From contig CM037462.1 in the NCBI GenBank assembly GCA_021014325.1, forward strand, positions 19,860,135-19,924,134: 64,000 nt of DNA. Reading direction: 5' to 3'. Source of the DNA: Plazaster borealis (taxonomy: Eukaryota > Echinodermata > Asteroidea > Forcipulatida > Labidiasteridae). A program made the position numbers and the translations under genes. Shown one piece after another: positions 21,437 to 34,700 of this stretch. Under the pieces are notes generated by a model, which ran no database searches, was not told where the DNA came from, and saw only the letters and a program-made list of their open reading frames with translations. How positions within the stretch are numbered: position 1 is the first letter of the stretch; every line of letters begins with the position of its first letter.

Positions 21437-23729
21437 CTCGTATCCTTTCAAATATCATCCCGTTGGAAAAAATAGTTTCAAAAAGGAAAATAACAATAAC
21501 AAGCTAATTTGTTATAATTAATTTCCCTTTGCCACAAGGAATCCAAAATCCAAACATTGAGTTTGAATGCTGTATGAACTTGGCTTTAGTTTATGAGAGA
21601 AACTGGCATAAGTTTAGAACGCTTCACTGATGTTATCTTGGACTTAAGAAAACTGGCCTTGCCCCCCAAGGAAAAAACAAACAAACTGGCTTTGTAAAAG
21701 GCTATAAATTACTTTTTGACATCCAAGTTTTAGAAAAAATAATAAAAATAAAAAAATTGAAATGCAAGTAAAATCTGATCCATTTTTAATACAATGCTTG
21801 ATCGAATACAAGAAAAATCTGAATACAATATTCCCATATTACAACCCTACATAGCACATTGATATAGAGTGGAACTTGTATAGCATGAGCTCTGTGTTAA
21901 TTTCTTTTGATATGCTTTATTTCTCAAGTATGGAGGCACACATCAATCATGGACTTGCACAAATAAAAGAACAATATAACATCCCCAAGCATTTGATGTC
22001 AGCCTACAAAAATGGCCGACAATCTCTAGCTCCAGTTGAGTACAGTCTCAACTTGCTAGTTTTCTTTTTAAACAACTAAAGGTAAATACTTGTACACCAC
22101 GAACGAATGGGAAAGATTCTATTACCATTAATTAATATTCAACAATCTAAAACTACGAGGGCCTAATTGCATGGCTCGACTTACCGTGGAGTTTGCGTTT
22201 ACAGTCGCCATTCTCCACTTAGTACACAATTTCTGCGCTAGCTGTTGAAAGTGAAGAATGCTTAGTAACGCTAACTGTGCACGCACAAAAGCAAACGTTC
22301 CTTACTGTATCGTCAAATTATGCTTAAATTTAAGCATGGTTTTTCTGCTATCCTAAGCGTCGATTAATGCTACCAATAAGCAGAGCCATGAAACAAAACC
22401 CTGATCTTCATTTATACTAACAATGATAGAAACAGCCAAAACATGGTACAAGTAAACAATCTGGTATGTACATTTCATTATTGAGAGAGAATCTAACGGT
22501 ATATTCAACTGCTCTGTATACAAGAGCAGGCACAATGATTTCTGTCTAAAGCCAGCTTAATAACACAAAAATAGTAGAGATACTGGGGTGAAGAAAACGT
22601 ACATTTGCTGCCGACAACAAGTGCCACATTTTCATAATTTTTAAGGGAAATTTCTTCTGTAAATAGCTGACAATAACAGTCTTTTACAATGTATTTAAAG
22701 ATGTTTTGAAGAGTAAATTCTGTACAATCCTTTAGTTTTAAGAAACATTGCAAATAATGACTGGTGACACACTTGAAAATGACGCCACCATTTTGGAGAA
22801 GTTCAAAGTTCAATCTGAAGTTATATTTTCATTTCTTTTCATGATTCAAAGAGAGAACCTTTATGGCTTTTGTTGGGAGTCTTTACTTTTTACTCCAACA
22901 ACTGTAAAAAAATTCACCTCATTTGAGGTTTGTCTCAAAGGCAGCCATAATAAAATTTTAAAACCTTCGTTTGCATTAAAAAGGACCACTAATGACATAG
23001 TCAAACGACATCATTTCATTCCTGACGTAAAGTTCCTGACATGAAGAATGAAGAACTTACTCAAAAGTCTTAGTCGTTTCAGACACTGCTGACCCAAAGA
23101 TACTGTGCTTCTACCATACATTATCATCGAGTCAAAAAATTTTCTTAACAAATTTCAACAAAATCTGACGACTTAAATAGTTCCTCAAAACCACAAATAC
23201 CAAAAACAAAACTTAGGAGTGTGAACAATATTATTATTCATGATAGTCACTAATACTTCAAGAGTTTAATTATCTTTACAGACATTGTACAACAGCATCA
23301 CATGCGAAGCTTGCAATATTGCCATTTTGTAGACCATCTCATTGTAAAAAAAACCTGTGAGGTTGATGTAACTGAATGAGAATGCCCGGCTAGTTTTCAG
23401 CAGCAACCAATTTTGACAATATACAATGTAGGCATTGTACAATACAGTGTGCCATCCGGAACTTTGGACTGGATAAGGCTTTTTTCACAGTGTATGAGTG
23501 CATCACAAGAAAAAGTAAAATGTGCAGTTCACATTAATCAAAGAAGTTTAATGAACTTCCAATATCGACTTTACCTGAGAAAAATAACACCTTGTTTAGA
23601 ATTGTTTGGAAACAATCTCTCTGGTAACTCTTGGTGGCGCACTATAATGTGATTTCCCTACATGTACATTGAATGCAGTTCCACTAAATGCTACTTCCTG
23701 CCTGAGAGTTGGCATTCTCCTTGAGTCAG

Positions 23730-24290
23730 GATTAGGCCGTATCCAAATTGGCGGCTACAGCTACGGCTACAACTGTTGCTAAGGACGTCCCATACTTCAA
23801 CGCATGTGGCGTGTCGTGGCCGAGCGGATAAGAACACCGAACTCAAGCTCTGGTGTTTCTGATCAGCAGAGTGTGGGTTCGAATCCCAGTCGTGACACTT
23901 GTGTCCTTAAGCAAGACACTTAACCACATGCTTCGTCCTTCGGATTGGACGTAAAGCCGTTGGTCCCGTGTTGTGTAATGCACGTAAAAGAACCCAGTGC
24001 ACTTATCATAAAGAGAAGGGGTTCGCCCCGGTGTTCCTGGTTTGATCGGCAGCATATTGCGCCACAGCACCCTGTAAACCATTTTATGGTGCTATGTAAA
24101 GGAGTAGGTCTCATACTTCAGAAATGTAGTTCAACAATACCTTGCAGGAAAATACTGAATGTTGAAGCGCCTTGAGCGTCACTGAGTGACGGATATGTGC
24201 GCTATATAAGAAGCCACTATTATTATTATTATGATGATGCAGTGATCCAGCCGTAGCCGTAGCCATCAATTCAGACTTGGTCTTATAATG
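23730..24290. mobile_element. MITE host of a nested SINE
   Basis: gtatccaaattggcggctac with agctacggctac on the left and gccgtagccgtagccatc on the right form inverted ends around the SINE at 23811-24233. The SINE probably inserted into an older MITE. Confidence 0.5.
23811..24233 (+). repeat. tRNA-Leu-like SINE, full length
   Basis: The head resembles tRNA-Leu(CAA): ggccgagcgg (box A), an actcaag anticodon region, a long variable arm and gtgggttcgaatcccag (box B). The body runs through gcttcgtccttcgg, gtgcacttatc and gcgccttgagcg, and the tail is gcgctatataag plus an ATT run. It is the reference for copies at 1417, 11053, 16855, 32352, 49077, 57922 and 59940. Confidence 0.9.
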
Positions 24291-24937
24291 ACATCAGTTG
24301 CACAATGTCTAAAGTTTGGCTTTATACTTTCTAAATATATCAACAAGAAGTTTACGTCAAGAAGGTGCTCACGTATTAAGTTTGGTTTCTTTTTAATTTT
24401 GTTTAAATAGCAGAGAAGTTTGTCAAGGAGATGTACAGATATAGCAATATAGTGCACAAGTTAAAAAGTGATTCAATTCTGAACTCCAAATATCTAACAT
24501 TATTTTGTTTATTCTTACCAATCCCTTAAAAAAAACACAAATAAATAACTTTTAGAAAGTGTGCTCCTTTGTAAAGACATTCACACCGATGGAAATGATT
24601 TAGACCCACCTCAGAAATAAAAAGTGGTACAAAGGACTACTTCGTTGTAAAGAAATTTCAACTTGCACAATGGACGTAAATTTATTGATCTTGTACTTGA
24701 TGTCAATTCTGAAAACTTCCCTGCTCTGATGTTTATCTCACAGCAATCAGTTTTGTTGGGTTCCCTGTTTCCCAGTACAATCAATCAACTGCTAGTCAGA
24801 AAAAGGTACCAGACTATTTCCAAGGTGACCTTAAAAATGAACACTAGGGGCCTTTTCATAAATTTTGGAGCAGTGTACATTTTGTACGATGTTTCCAACA
24901 TCAAACAGAGCTAGGGGCTTTTTCCAAACCTAGGACT

Positions 24938-25160
24938 TGGGCTCCACTCCCAGCTTGGGCTCCACTCCCAGCTTGGGCTCCACTCCCAGCTTGGGCTCCA
25001 CTCCCAGCTTGGGCTCCACTCCCAGCTTGGGCTCCACTCCCGCTTGGGCTCCACTCCCAGCTTGGGCTCCACTCCCAACTTGGGCTCCACTCCCAGCTTG
25101 GGCTCCACTCCCAGCTTGGGCTCCACTCCCAGCTTGGGCTCCACTCCCAGCTTGGGCTAA
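24938..25160. repeat. 18-bp minisatellite near the CARM1 3' end
   Basis: Twelve or so copies of cttgggctccactcccag, with one 1-bp deletion and one a-for-g change. It lies 350 bp beyond the CARM1 stop, possibly in its 3' untranslated region. Open frames on both strands here are repeat artefacts. Confidence 0.92.
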
Positions 25161-25512
25161 GAACACTAGCTGGACAGCTGGAGCATAATACCAAGGTTTG
25201 GAAGAAGTCCTAGCATTCATATTTGTTAACAGCATACAGGAAATTTAACCAAATGGCCACAGCACGAATATGGCTCATGTAAAAACAATGTAAAAATTAC
25301 ACTGCACAAAAACAGCAGGTGACACACAGTTACGCGTCACCACGGTGAACTTATTTATACAGTTTATATTATTAGCTAAAACAAAGAAGAAGAAGAGGAC
25401 CAAAATCTCCATTAAGGGATATATGTGGTCTAATTAAATTACTCGTCAAGATTAGTCATTTGATGGAATAGTAACGTACATAAGAATCTTACTTGACTAC
25501 TGGTGTTGTTTT

Positions 25513-25778
25513 TTACCCTTGGACTCCCGGCTGACCCTGTAGGATAACAGTGCCTGGTTGGAGGCTTAGTTGATCAGTTGCTCCTACGATAGAGAACTGA
25601 GCGGGGGCCACCATGGGGAAGGCGTTTGTGGTTGCAAAGGTATTGTGTCCATTCTGCATGAAGGGCATAGTACCGTTGCTCATGAGCGTACCTACAGATG
25701 ATGGGATCTGAACGGTTTGCTGACGTTGGGTTGTGCCTCCTGGTAGTATGCCTGTATGGCTGATCGGTTCTGCATTGG
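25513..25778 (-). CDS. CARM1: CARM1 exon 13 (last coding)
   Basis: Acceptor ttctacag. Encodes 88 residues of the transactivation tail ([39 protein letters not shown]) and stops at TAA 25515-25513. Low-complexity composition fits the vertebrate C-terminus; alignment beyond the first residues is loose. Confidence 0.93.
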
Positions 25779-28700
25779 CTGTAGAATAAACAACAATAAC
25801 ATATCTCTAAACAATAGGCCATCTGAAAAATTATACTGCAATGCATCGTGGGAAACCGATTACAGTTACAAAATATATCAAACTGCCAATATGGCACCAT
25901 GCTGTAGTTCACGAGGTCTTATAGTTGTATGTACATTACACAGTATTTCAGCTGGTAACATATTTCTGCTAAGCAAAAATTGTTTGTGCTGATCAGCTTT
26001 ATGGACATGAGGTTTTTTTTTAAACACAACCCATTCCCGCCAGCTACGGTCAAACATAAACAAACAGCAGTGGAGGGCAACCAAAAATCTCATGAAAAAA
26101 CAACAGGCTAGGAGCATGCATAGCAACATTAATAGGTGTAAATAATTTGGTTTGCGGTAACACCATGTGTATCTACTTTGCTGTGTAGATTTTGTTCTTT
26201 GAGAACTTGTCGTGCTATTTATTCTACTGCCTTGGAGTAGATTTAGGAATTCGAGAGACTATTCTACTGCCGCGGACTAGATTTTCAGAATTCGGGAGAC
26301 TACCAAGTTCTGAAAAGAACTGTCCTGCTTATTAACTACTACCTGGGCGGAAGGTAGGAAATTGGCCGGAACTACTACTTTCACTTGGTGGATTGAGGGG
26401 ACTTCTTGTTATGAACTTCACTGCCGCGGAGTGAGTTCTTAATTGGTCTCAACATTTCGACTAGCTTGCTCGTCAGTGTTGAGAATTTGTTTTTTCTGTA
26501 ACTTTAATAGGACTGTAAATCCCCCCAAAAAAGGTGCTTGGGCAACTCTGAACATGAAACCAGAGACTGTGTATGACCTATCAAAAAATGGTGCACAGCC
26601 TCCTTACACTACTGAACTCCCTCCTCTGAAGGCTGTCGCAATGACATCAGAGTTGCTAGACTTACCCAATGGTATAAGATTAAAACTTTGCGTCATGTTT
26701 GGCTGTACAGATGACACTCCCTGCATGCTGTTCGTATCTTGTAGACCATTAATGGGGGCAGTCTGAGGGATTCCATCCCAGTATTTCTCACTGGGTGATG
26801 TCTCATGGCTACCAGTAGGGGGCTGAGGTTGCTGTCCGGTGTAGTGAAAGAACGGATTCTTCAAGTCCAGTCGGTTGTTGGAGCGGGCTCCACTGCTGTC
26901 TGACTGCAACTCAATGTCGATATCATAACTTTGTCTGGGACAGAGAAAGTAACAATTTAATGCTATTAACTGAAGGAGTGTGTTCAAAAATGGGCAGTGG
27001 TCATCTCTAGGTGTTCACGAAGTGTGGACCTGAGAACTAAAGAAGTCTACATACATGTAATGTAGGGACTTGAAAAACTATGTGGACTTACACATGTCCA
27101 CACAGTGTTTTTTACAGTGTTGAAGACTATGTTTTTTCTTAAGTGCACAGAACAAAGGAATGTCCACAGAGTGTATGTAAGACAGAGCTGTGTGTATTTT
27201 CATTAGTAATCTTACCTTTTATTGGCAATAATTACCAGTTGTATTTTCATTGGTAATCTTAACCTTTTATTGGCAATGAGTACCAGGTGTATTTTCATTA
27301 GTAATCTTAACCTTTTATTGGCAATGAATACCAGGTGTATTTTCATTGGTAATCTTAACCTTTTACTGGCAATGAGTACCAGGTGTATTTTCATTGGTAA
27401 TCTTAACCTTTTATTGGCAATGAGAACCAGGTGTATTTTCATTAGTAATCTTAACCTTTTATTGGCAATGAAAACCAGGTGTATTTTCATTGGTAATCTT
27501 AACCTTTTACTGGCAATGAGTACCAGGTGTATTTTCATTGGTAATCTTAACCTTTTATTGGCAATGAATACCAGGTGTACTTTCATTGGTAATCTTAACC
27601 TTTTATTGGCAATAATTACCAGGTGTACTTTCATTAGTAATCTTAACTTTTTACTGGCAATGAGTACCAGGTGTATTTTCATTGGTAATCTTAACCTTTT
27701 ATTGGCAATGAGTACCGGGTGTATTTTCATTGGTAATCTTACCTTTTATTGGCAATGAGTACCGGGTGTATTTTCATTGGTAATCTTACCTTTTTTTGGC
27801 AATGAGTACAAGGTGTATTTTCATTGGTAATCTTACCTTTTATTGGCAATGAGTACAAGGTGTATTTTCATTGGTAATCTTACCTTTTATTGGCAATGAG
27901 TACAAGGTGTATTTTCATTGGTAATCTTACCTTTTATTGGCAATGAGTACCAGGTGTATTTTCATTGGTAATCTTAACCTTTTATTGGCATTGAGTACAA
28001 GGTGTATTTTCTTTGGTAATCTTACCTTTTTTGGCAATGAGTACAAGGTGTATTTTCATTGGTAATCTTACCTTTTATTGGCAATGAGTACCAGGTGTAT
28101 TTTCATTGGTAATCTTAACCTTTTATTGGCAATGAGTACAAGGTGTATTTTCTTTGGTAATCTTACCTTTTATTGGCAATGAGTACAAGGTGTATTTTCT
28201 TTGGTAATCTTACCTTTTATTGGCAATGAGTACCAGGTGTATTTTCTTTGGTAATCTTACCTTTTTTTGGCAATGAGTACAAGGTGTATTTTCTTTGGTA
28301 ATCTTACCTTTTATTGGCAATGAGTACCAGGTGTATTTTCTTTGGTAATCTTACCTTTTTTGGCAATGAGTACAAGGTGTATTTTCATTGGTAATCTTAC
28401 CTTTTATTGGCAATGAGTACCAGGTGTATTTTCATTGGTAATCTTACCTTTTATTGGCAATGAGTACCAGGTGTATTTTCTTTGGTAATCTTACCTTTTA
28501 TTGGCAATGAGTACAAGGTGTATTTTCATTGGTAATCTTACCTTTTATTGGCAATGAGTACCAGGTGTATTTTCTTTGGTAATCTTACCTTTTTTGGCAA
28601 TGAGTACCAGGTGTATTTTCATTGGTAATCTTACCTTTTATTGGCAATGAGTACCAGGTGTATTTTCATTGGTAATCTTACCTTTTATTGGCAATGAGTA

Positions 28701-31700
28701 CTACTTTTCCAGACAGGCTCTGACCTTGCTTGACATAGATAGGGGCCCTTAGTAAACATCGTACCTGCAACATAAACACCGATAACATGAGTTGGGTTAA
28801 AACATTTACATTAAACATGTATTGGTCCTACCAGGGGAAACTTGTGTGGCCATTTGACAATCAAATCCCAGCAAAAAATACACTAAACATGTATACACAA
28901 AAAATTGAAGCATAACATTAAAGTACACAGAAATCAGGTAAAATGTCAACAATAAAAACCGTTAGTGATGTTTGAAGCTTTGCATGGTGTGGATCATAAC
29001 CAAAAAAAGGTAGTAAACTTCAAGGTTCAAGGTTCATTTATTTTCCACAGTATCAAAACAAAACAAAAACTTGCGGGTACAACCATGTCTAAACCACACC
29101 AGTTCTTCTCAGAGCCAACACTTCTCCCAAATAGTTTAAAACATGTTTGTACCCGCATGTTTACTACTTATAGTTTATCTTAATAAAAACAGTAAAAACA
29201 GTTTATAACTGCAACTGACCTGATACCAATGTGTAAGAGGTTCTGTGGGTGCTGTTGATAGCCACACTGTTTGCCTGATGATAACAGAATCAAGATACCA
29301 AATTATGAAATGTTAACATTTAATGTTCTGAGGTATTGGGTTTGATTTACACCCAAGTCCCTTGTAGGGGGTTGGAGAGGTTGCTAAGAGGCAAGGAAAC
29401 TAACTAATATATATAGAGTGTTCAGTATCAAACAGTCTGAGAACAAAACAAACTACAATACTCTACAAAATAAAAGTACCAACTTAAGCGTAGGAGTTGG
29501 AAAATGTCAATGTTAATTCATTCATTTATAAATGGTTTACAATTAAATTGCATTTGAATCATCACCAGTGGCAGATTTAAAGGAAATCGTAACAGTCATT
29601 TCACTTAATAAAAACAAAATGCAGTATTTGAATATAAGATTTATTTGCATTTAAGAATTATTATGTAGCAGAAATGTGTCTACATTGAACGAGGCGAGAT
29701 GATTTAACTGGTTCTAAAACAATGCAGGAAAAGTTACGATTGGAAAACAACAAACTTTGAGAAAATGGACACTGCACTTGTACAAGCGCTCACACCAAAC
29801 AAATATATTCAAATTCAATCAATAATAGAGAAATCAATCAATCAATCATCAGGCATTACTAGAGAACAATCATTCTCGTTTCTTATTCCTAGGTGCTAAA
29901 CCAAGGTGAAGAAAATTAAAGACAAAAGAAATGACAGAATTTCATGAGGAGATGACAAGTGTCAGGGATTAATTGTAAGCAGATTTTGAAAGATCTTGAG
30001 CTGGGGATGAAGATCTGTAAGGAGTCAAAGGTATGGAGTCACTGGGGGGAGATCATCCTATAGCTTTGATTTGCATGAAATGAAGCTTGAATCACCGGAT
30101 GAAGAATGAGTCCTAGGAATGTTTAACAGTAGTTTGTTGGATTATCTCAGATCTCAGAGGTAGGTATGGATGGCTCTGATAAACACCAGGGACAGAACAT
30201 AAAGTGCTTTCTGATTGTCAATGGGTCATGGTGAGAATAAATATATGACAAATTGTAACTTTAAAATTCAAAATCTGAACAGTGCAGCTAAGGTTGAATG
30301 TACATGTACAAGGAGAAATTATACAAACATATATCAACAATGACATGCCTTGAATATGAAGATATTCCTGATCTATAGACCATGTGAACTTTGTTTACAA
30401 TAAGTGTGACCTTGTGCATTCTTTGGGTATTCTGGCAGGCAAGATACTACACAGGTCCTATGGGAAAGTTGACATCTTGTGTCATAATTTCCACATAAAT
30501 CCAAGAATTATGAAAGTAAAAGCTGGACAAGTTTTGAGATGTGCCCCCTTTCATCATATCAAAAGTTGATAGGAATTAGACAGTGCAATCTCCATAAAAT
30601 ATAAGATTTTATGTTTTATTCCATTAGTCTGTGTACAAATCGTGCCTGCAGGAAGTCCAGGCTCTGTGGCTCGTTTGTAAACATGTGATGTCACAGGTCA
30701 CATCGTCTATAACGGTGAATATTTAAAGAGGGGCTCCAAGGTCAAATTGAGTTTTGTGATGCGCTCATTTTCCAATAGATAGAATCCTCATGAAATTGGG
30801 GGGAAGTAAAAACTGAATTTGACCTTGGAGTCCCTCTTTAAAGGCACTGGACACGTTTGGTAATTGTCAAAGACCAGTATTCTCACTTGGTGTATCCCAA
30901 CATTTGCATAAAATAACAAACCTGTGAAAATTTGGGCTCAATTTGTCATCAAAGTTGCAAGAAAATAATGAAAGAAAAAACTCCCTTGTTGCACAAATTT
31001 GTGTGCTTTCAGATGCCTGAGAAAGGCTTCAGGTCTGAAGTCTTTCTCTGATTAAAATATATTAGTGAGAAATTACCTCTTTCTCAAAAACTACGTTACT
31101 TCAGAGGGAGTCGTTTCTCACAATGTTTTATAATATCAACAGCTCTCCGTGGCTCGTTACCAAGTAAGTTTTTATGCTAATATAAATTGACTAGTTACCA
31201 AACGTGTCCAGTGCCTTTGAGATATATGGATGAAACAATTTGTACTTACATTGTTCCGCAGAAGGCTACATCAAACCAGAAAGCCAAGCCATGCACAGCC
31301 CCAGACTGATGAGCTATAAACTGAAGTGGTATTTCTATTCTGTGTAGATCACTCTCATGGGCTTTTAGGAAATCCACTGTGTACTTCTGGGATCGAGCCA
31401 GACATATTCTGATGTCAAAGGTGTCCTGTTTATAACGAAAAGAGTACAACAATTATGACTTAATTTAACCTCATCTAACAACACACACTTTTTCACTTTT
31501 GAATTGTTGAAGCTCATTTAACTCTTTCAGTGCCAAGGTCGTAAATGTACGATCTATTTTGTGTATTCCGAAAGCGCCATTTTCGTACATGTACGACCCA
31601 TAATATTCATGTTATCACGAGAGGGCATTATCACTCAAGAAATACTATTGACTTTGGGATGTACCAAGGCAACACACATCAGCAAATACATTTTGTTTGG

Positions 31701-34700
31701 TGAGAAATACTTGTTTTTCTTCTTTTCTTTTCAACAGAATTTTTAAAAACCTCAAAAAGCTGGGCACTGAAAGAGTTAATAGGAATAATCAATATACACT
31801 TTGTACATGGATTGCTTTTGAACTCATGGGATTTATTTCAAACCATTTTCCACCGTTGGGAACAGAGGCTTAGTAAAAGCAAGTACAGTGTAGGCCAAGT
31901 TCGCGCACGGAACAATGGTTAACAAGTGGTTGTTCAGTGACATAAGTAGGGCATGCACACAGAAGTTGAAGTGCGAACGACTATAGTCTGTCATGTCAAC
32001 ACGACCGGCAACTCAACATACGTTATCAGTTTCTTAAAACTGGTTCACTCTGCACTGTGCTATGAAAACGGCTATTGGTAACCAGCGATGCGACCATGCT
32101 CAGTAGGTTGGTTCCAAATAGTCGACTAGAGTGGTCCAACTATCATCGACTAGACAGAGTTCGGGCTAAGTTAATCGAACTATGGTCAACGATAGTCCTT
32201 GTGCGAACTTGGCCGTAATACGGATTATTTTAACAGCTGAGACGGCAAAATTAGAAAGAGAGAAAACAGAAATGCATGTTACCATAGTAACAAGCTTCTT
32301 CTCTTTCATGATGGCATTGTAACAACCATTTTTAATTTCATTAATGTAATAAAGTGGCCGAGCAGATAAGAACACCGAACTCAAGCTCTGGTGTTTCTCT
32401 GGTGTTTGCATATTGCACCACAGCACCTTGTAAACCATTACACGGTGCTATGCAAAAGAATAGGTCTCATACTTCAACACGTAACTCCACATAACTTGTA
32501 GGAAAAATACTGAGCACTTTGAGACACCCATCGGGAGTATAAAGCGCTATATAAGAACTGCGTATTATTATCAGAAACACAGCCTCAAGTTATAACTTAT
32601 TTAGACGTAAACATAAACAGCAGACATCGTCATTGTATTTCAACAACACAAATTTCAAGTCTTATTAAACAGTTGTGTAGTAACCCTCCTACTCTTAGTT
32701 ACATTTTCCAGTGAGTTGGCCAACCTTTTGAAACCATTCAACTGCATGGGTTACGTGTGGTGGCACAACTGTGCATAGAACTAACTGTGTGCATGTGTGT
32801 ACTGTGTAGATGCATTCACCGCATGATATCATATTGCAGGCTGGCATAGTTTATCTATCATTCAAAACCACAGAGGATGATAATGAATGGTCAGACAGTA
32901 GGAGGCTTCCTGGTATTAATAACTTACAACTATAGGTTGTCTAAGATATTCCTGGAGGGCCTCTTCCCTTAGACTGGTTAGATTCACCCCATGAAAGGAT
33001 TGCTGGTACCTGGGAGAAAGGGAAAAAAACAATTATTTATGGATTTATTTTATAATAATAATAATAATAATATATTACATTTCTTGTGCGCCCTCTCCAT
33101 CCGAGGATGTTCGAAGGCGCAAATTACAATAAAATTCCATTAAAAAACAAAGAAGCTAAAAAGAGTACATTTAAAAACAAGCAATACAATTTTAAAATGA
33201 ATGCGAAAATTTAATTGGCAACCAATGCAATTCCTTCAGGAAGGGAGAAAAATGACAAAACCGAAAACTCCAAACAGATGCAGCAAAAAAATTTACACAA
33301 GGATCATAAAAAGCATACACCCTCACCCCATATAACTTATAAGGGGGAACAAAACACTATAAAATGAATTACAGAATATAAGCCTCCCTGAACAACGGAG
33401 TCTTTAATTTAGCCTTGAAAGACCCCAGTGAATTAACCCCCGTAAAAAAAGGCGGTAGTGCATTCCACAACTTTGGTAAAGAATCTTAGGAATCCACAAA
33501 AGTGACTTGCAATGTGACCAGCAGTCATAGCCCTCTGGAAACATGTGAAGGGAGACAGAAGGCAACAGTGTATTGTTTCATCTATTAGGGAGATTTGAAA
33601 CTTGGTGTAGGAAGTAAGAACTAAATAGGTTTACGGGTAACATCCTTGTGAACAAAAAAAACATAGATTTGGGAAAAGTGATGCTCCCTCAGAAAAAACC
33701 CAGGTTGAGATAAAAGTAAGTCTGATGTTTCAAAGTGAGCTTAGCTCAGTTTCAAGGGGAAAACCTTAAAGACGAGCAAAGCACACTGATTGAAAAGTAA
33801 ACTGTTCAAAACATACAGACTCCATTTATCTCAACCTCCATTCTTCCCAGAACCAACACTTCATTTTATTTCCTCCCATGGATGTACACCGTACACCTAC
33901 TCAGTTCTTTTATCTAAAGTTGATGCTTCATGTACAGTATTGGCTCTATCAAGTCTTGCCTGTATTCAAAAAAATTTAGGAAGATGGGGTTCCCACGTAC
34001 ATTGCTATGAGGTGTAAAGAATACAAAATTGCGCACTTTAACAGGGCCCGGTGTTCAATTTGCGCAAAACTTTCAATGGAGAGGTGGTAAATTAGGTTAC
34101 TGATAAATATAAGGTTATTTTTATTTGCAGAAACCAAACGTGAACATTTAAAGGAATTGTCCATCATTGGTTTTGATCAGTGTATTTATTTTATTGATCA
34201 GTATTTTCATAAAATCTTTTAACAAACCTGTGAACAAATATAGACCAGAAAAGAATTACTTCAAACTTGTCAAAATTGACAACTTAACCAAAGGGTGTAG
34301 GGTACACCTTAAACAAGAAAATAAAAGAAAAACTCACCAGAAATTAGCTTTTGTGAATTGCTCCATGTAAATCGCATCATCTGAGAATGGCGCACAGTGA
34401 AGCTCACCAATGGTGGGGAACATTTTTCCTGAATGAAAACATTTCAGAAGTATTTATCAGATTTTACACTATTAGTGTGTCAAGGTTAATACATGGAAAA
34501 TGTACTTTTCTGAAGTTGAATGAAATCTGAACTCTTAAAGGTATCGTACACATTTGGAAATTGTCAAAGACCAGTGTTCTCACTTGGTGTATCCAAACAT
34601 ATGCATAAAACAACAAGCTTGTGAAAATTTGGGCTCACCTGGTCATCGAAGTTGCAAGAAAATGATGAAAGAAAAAACACCCTTGTTGTACAAATTTGTG

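Larger units (their letters stand above)
16619..25512. other. Convergent intergenic region MED8 / CARM1
   Basis: Holds both 3' untranslated regions, whose ends cannot be fixed by eye: AATAAA motifs occur downstream of MED8 (17746-17751) and TTTATT at 24681-24686 for CARM1, neither supported otherwise. Repeats are listed separately. 18840-19260, 20170-20640 and 21437-23730 are AT-rich with nothing I can name. Confidence 0.5.

Noticed and set aside
24901..25235. Four open frames rich in Trp/Ser/Pro or Leu/Gly/Val
   Set aside because: All are translations of the 18-bp minisatellite, open in several frames on both strands.
27212..27758. Long open frames of 172 and 178 codons on both strands
   Set aside because: They come from the 48-bp variant of the CARM1 intron 11 minisatellite, a multiple of three. 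The repeated LIANKR peptide is an echo of the exon 11 end, not a gene.
27190..28700. CRISPR-like array
   Set aside because: Units are contiguous with no unique spacers, inside a eukaryotic intron.
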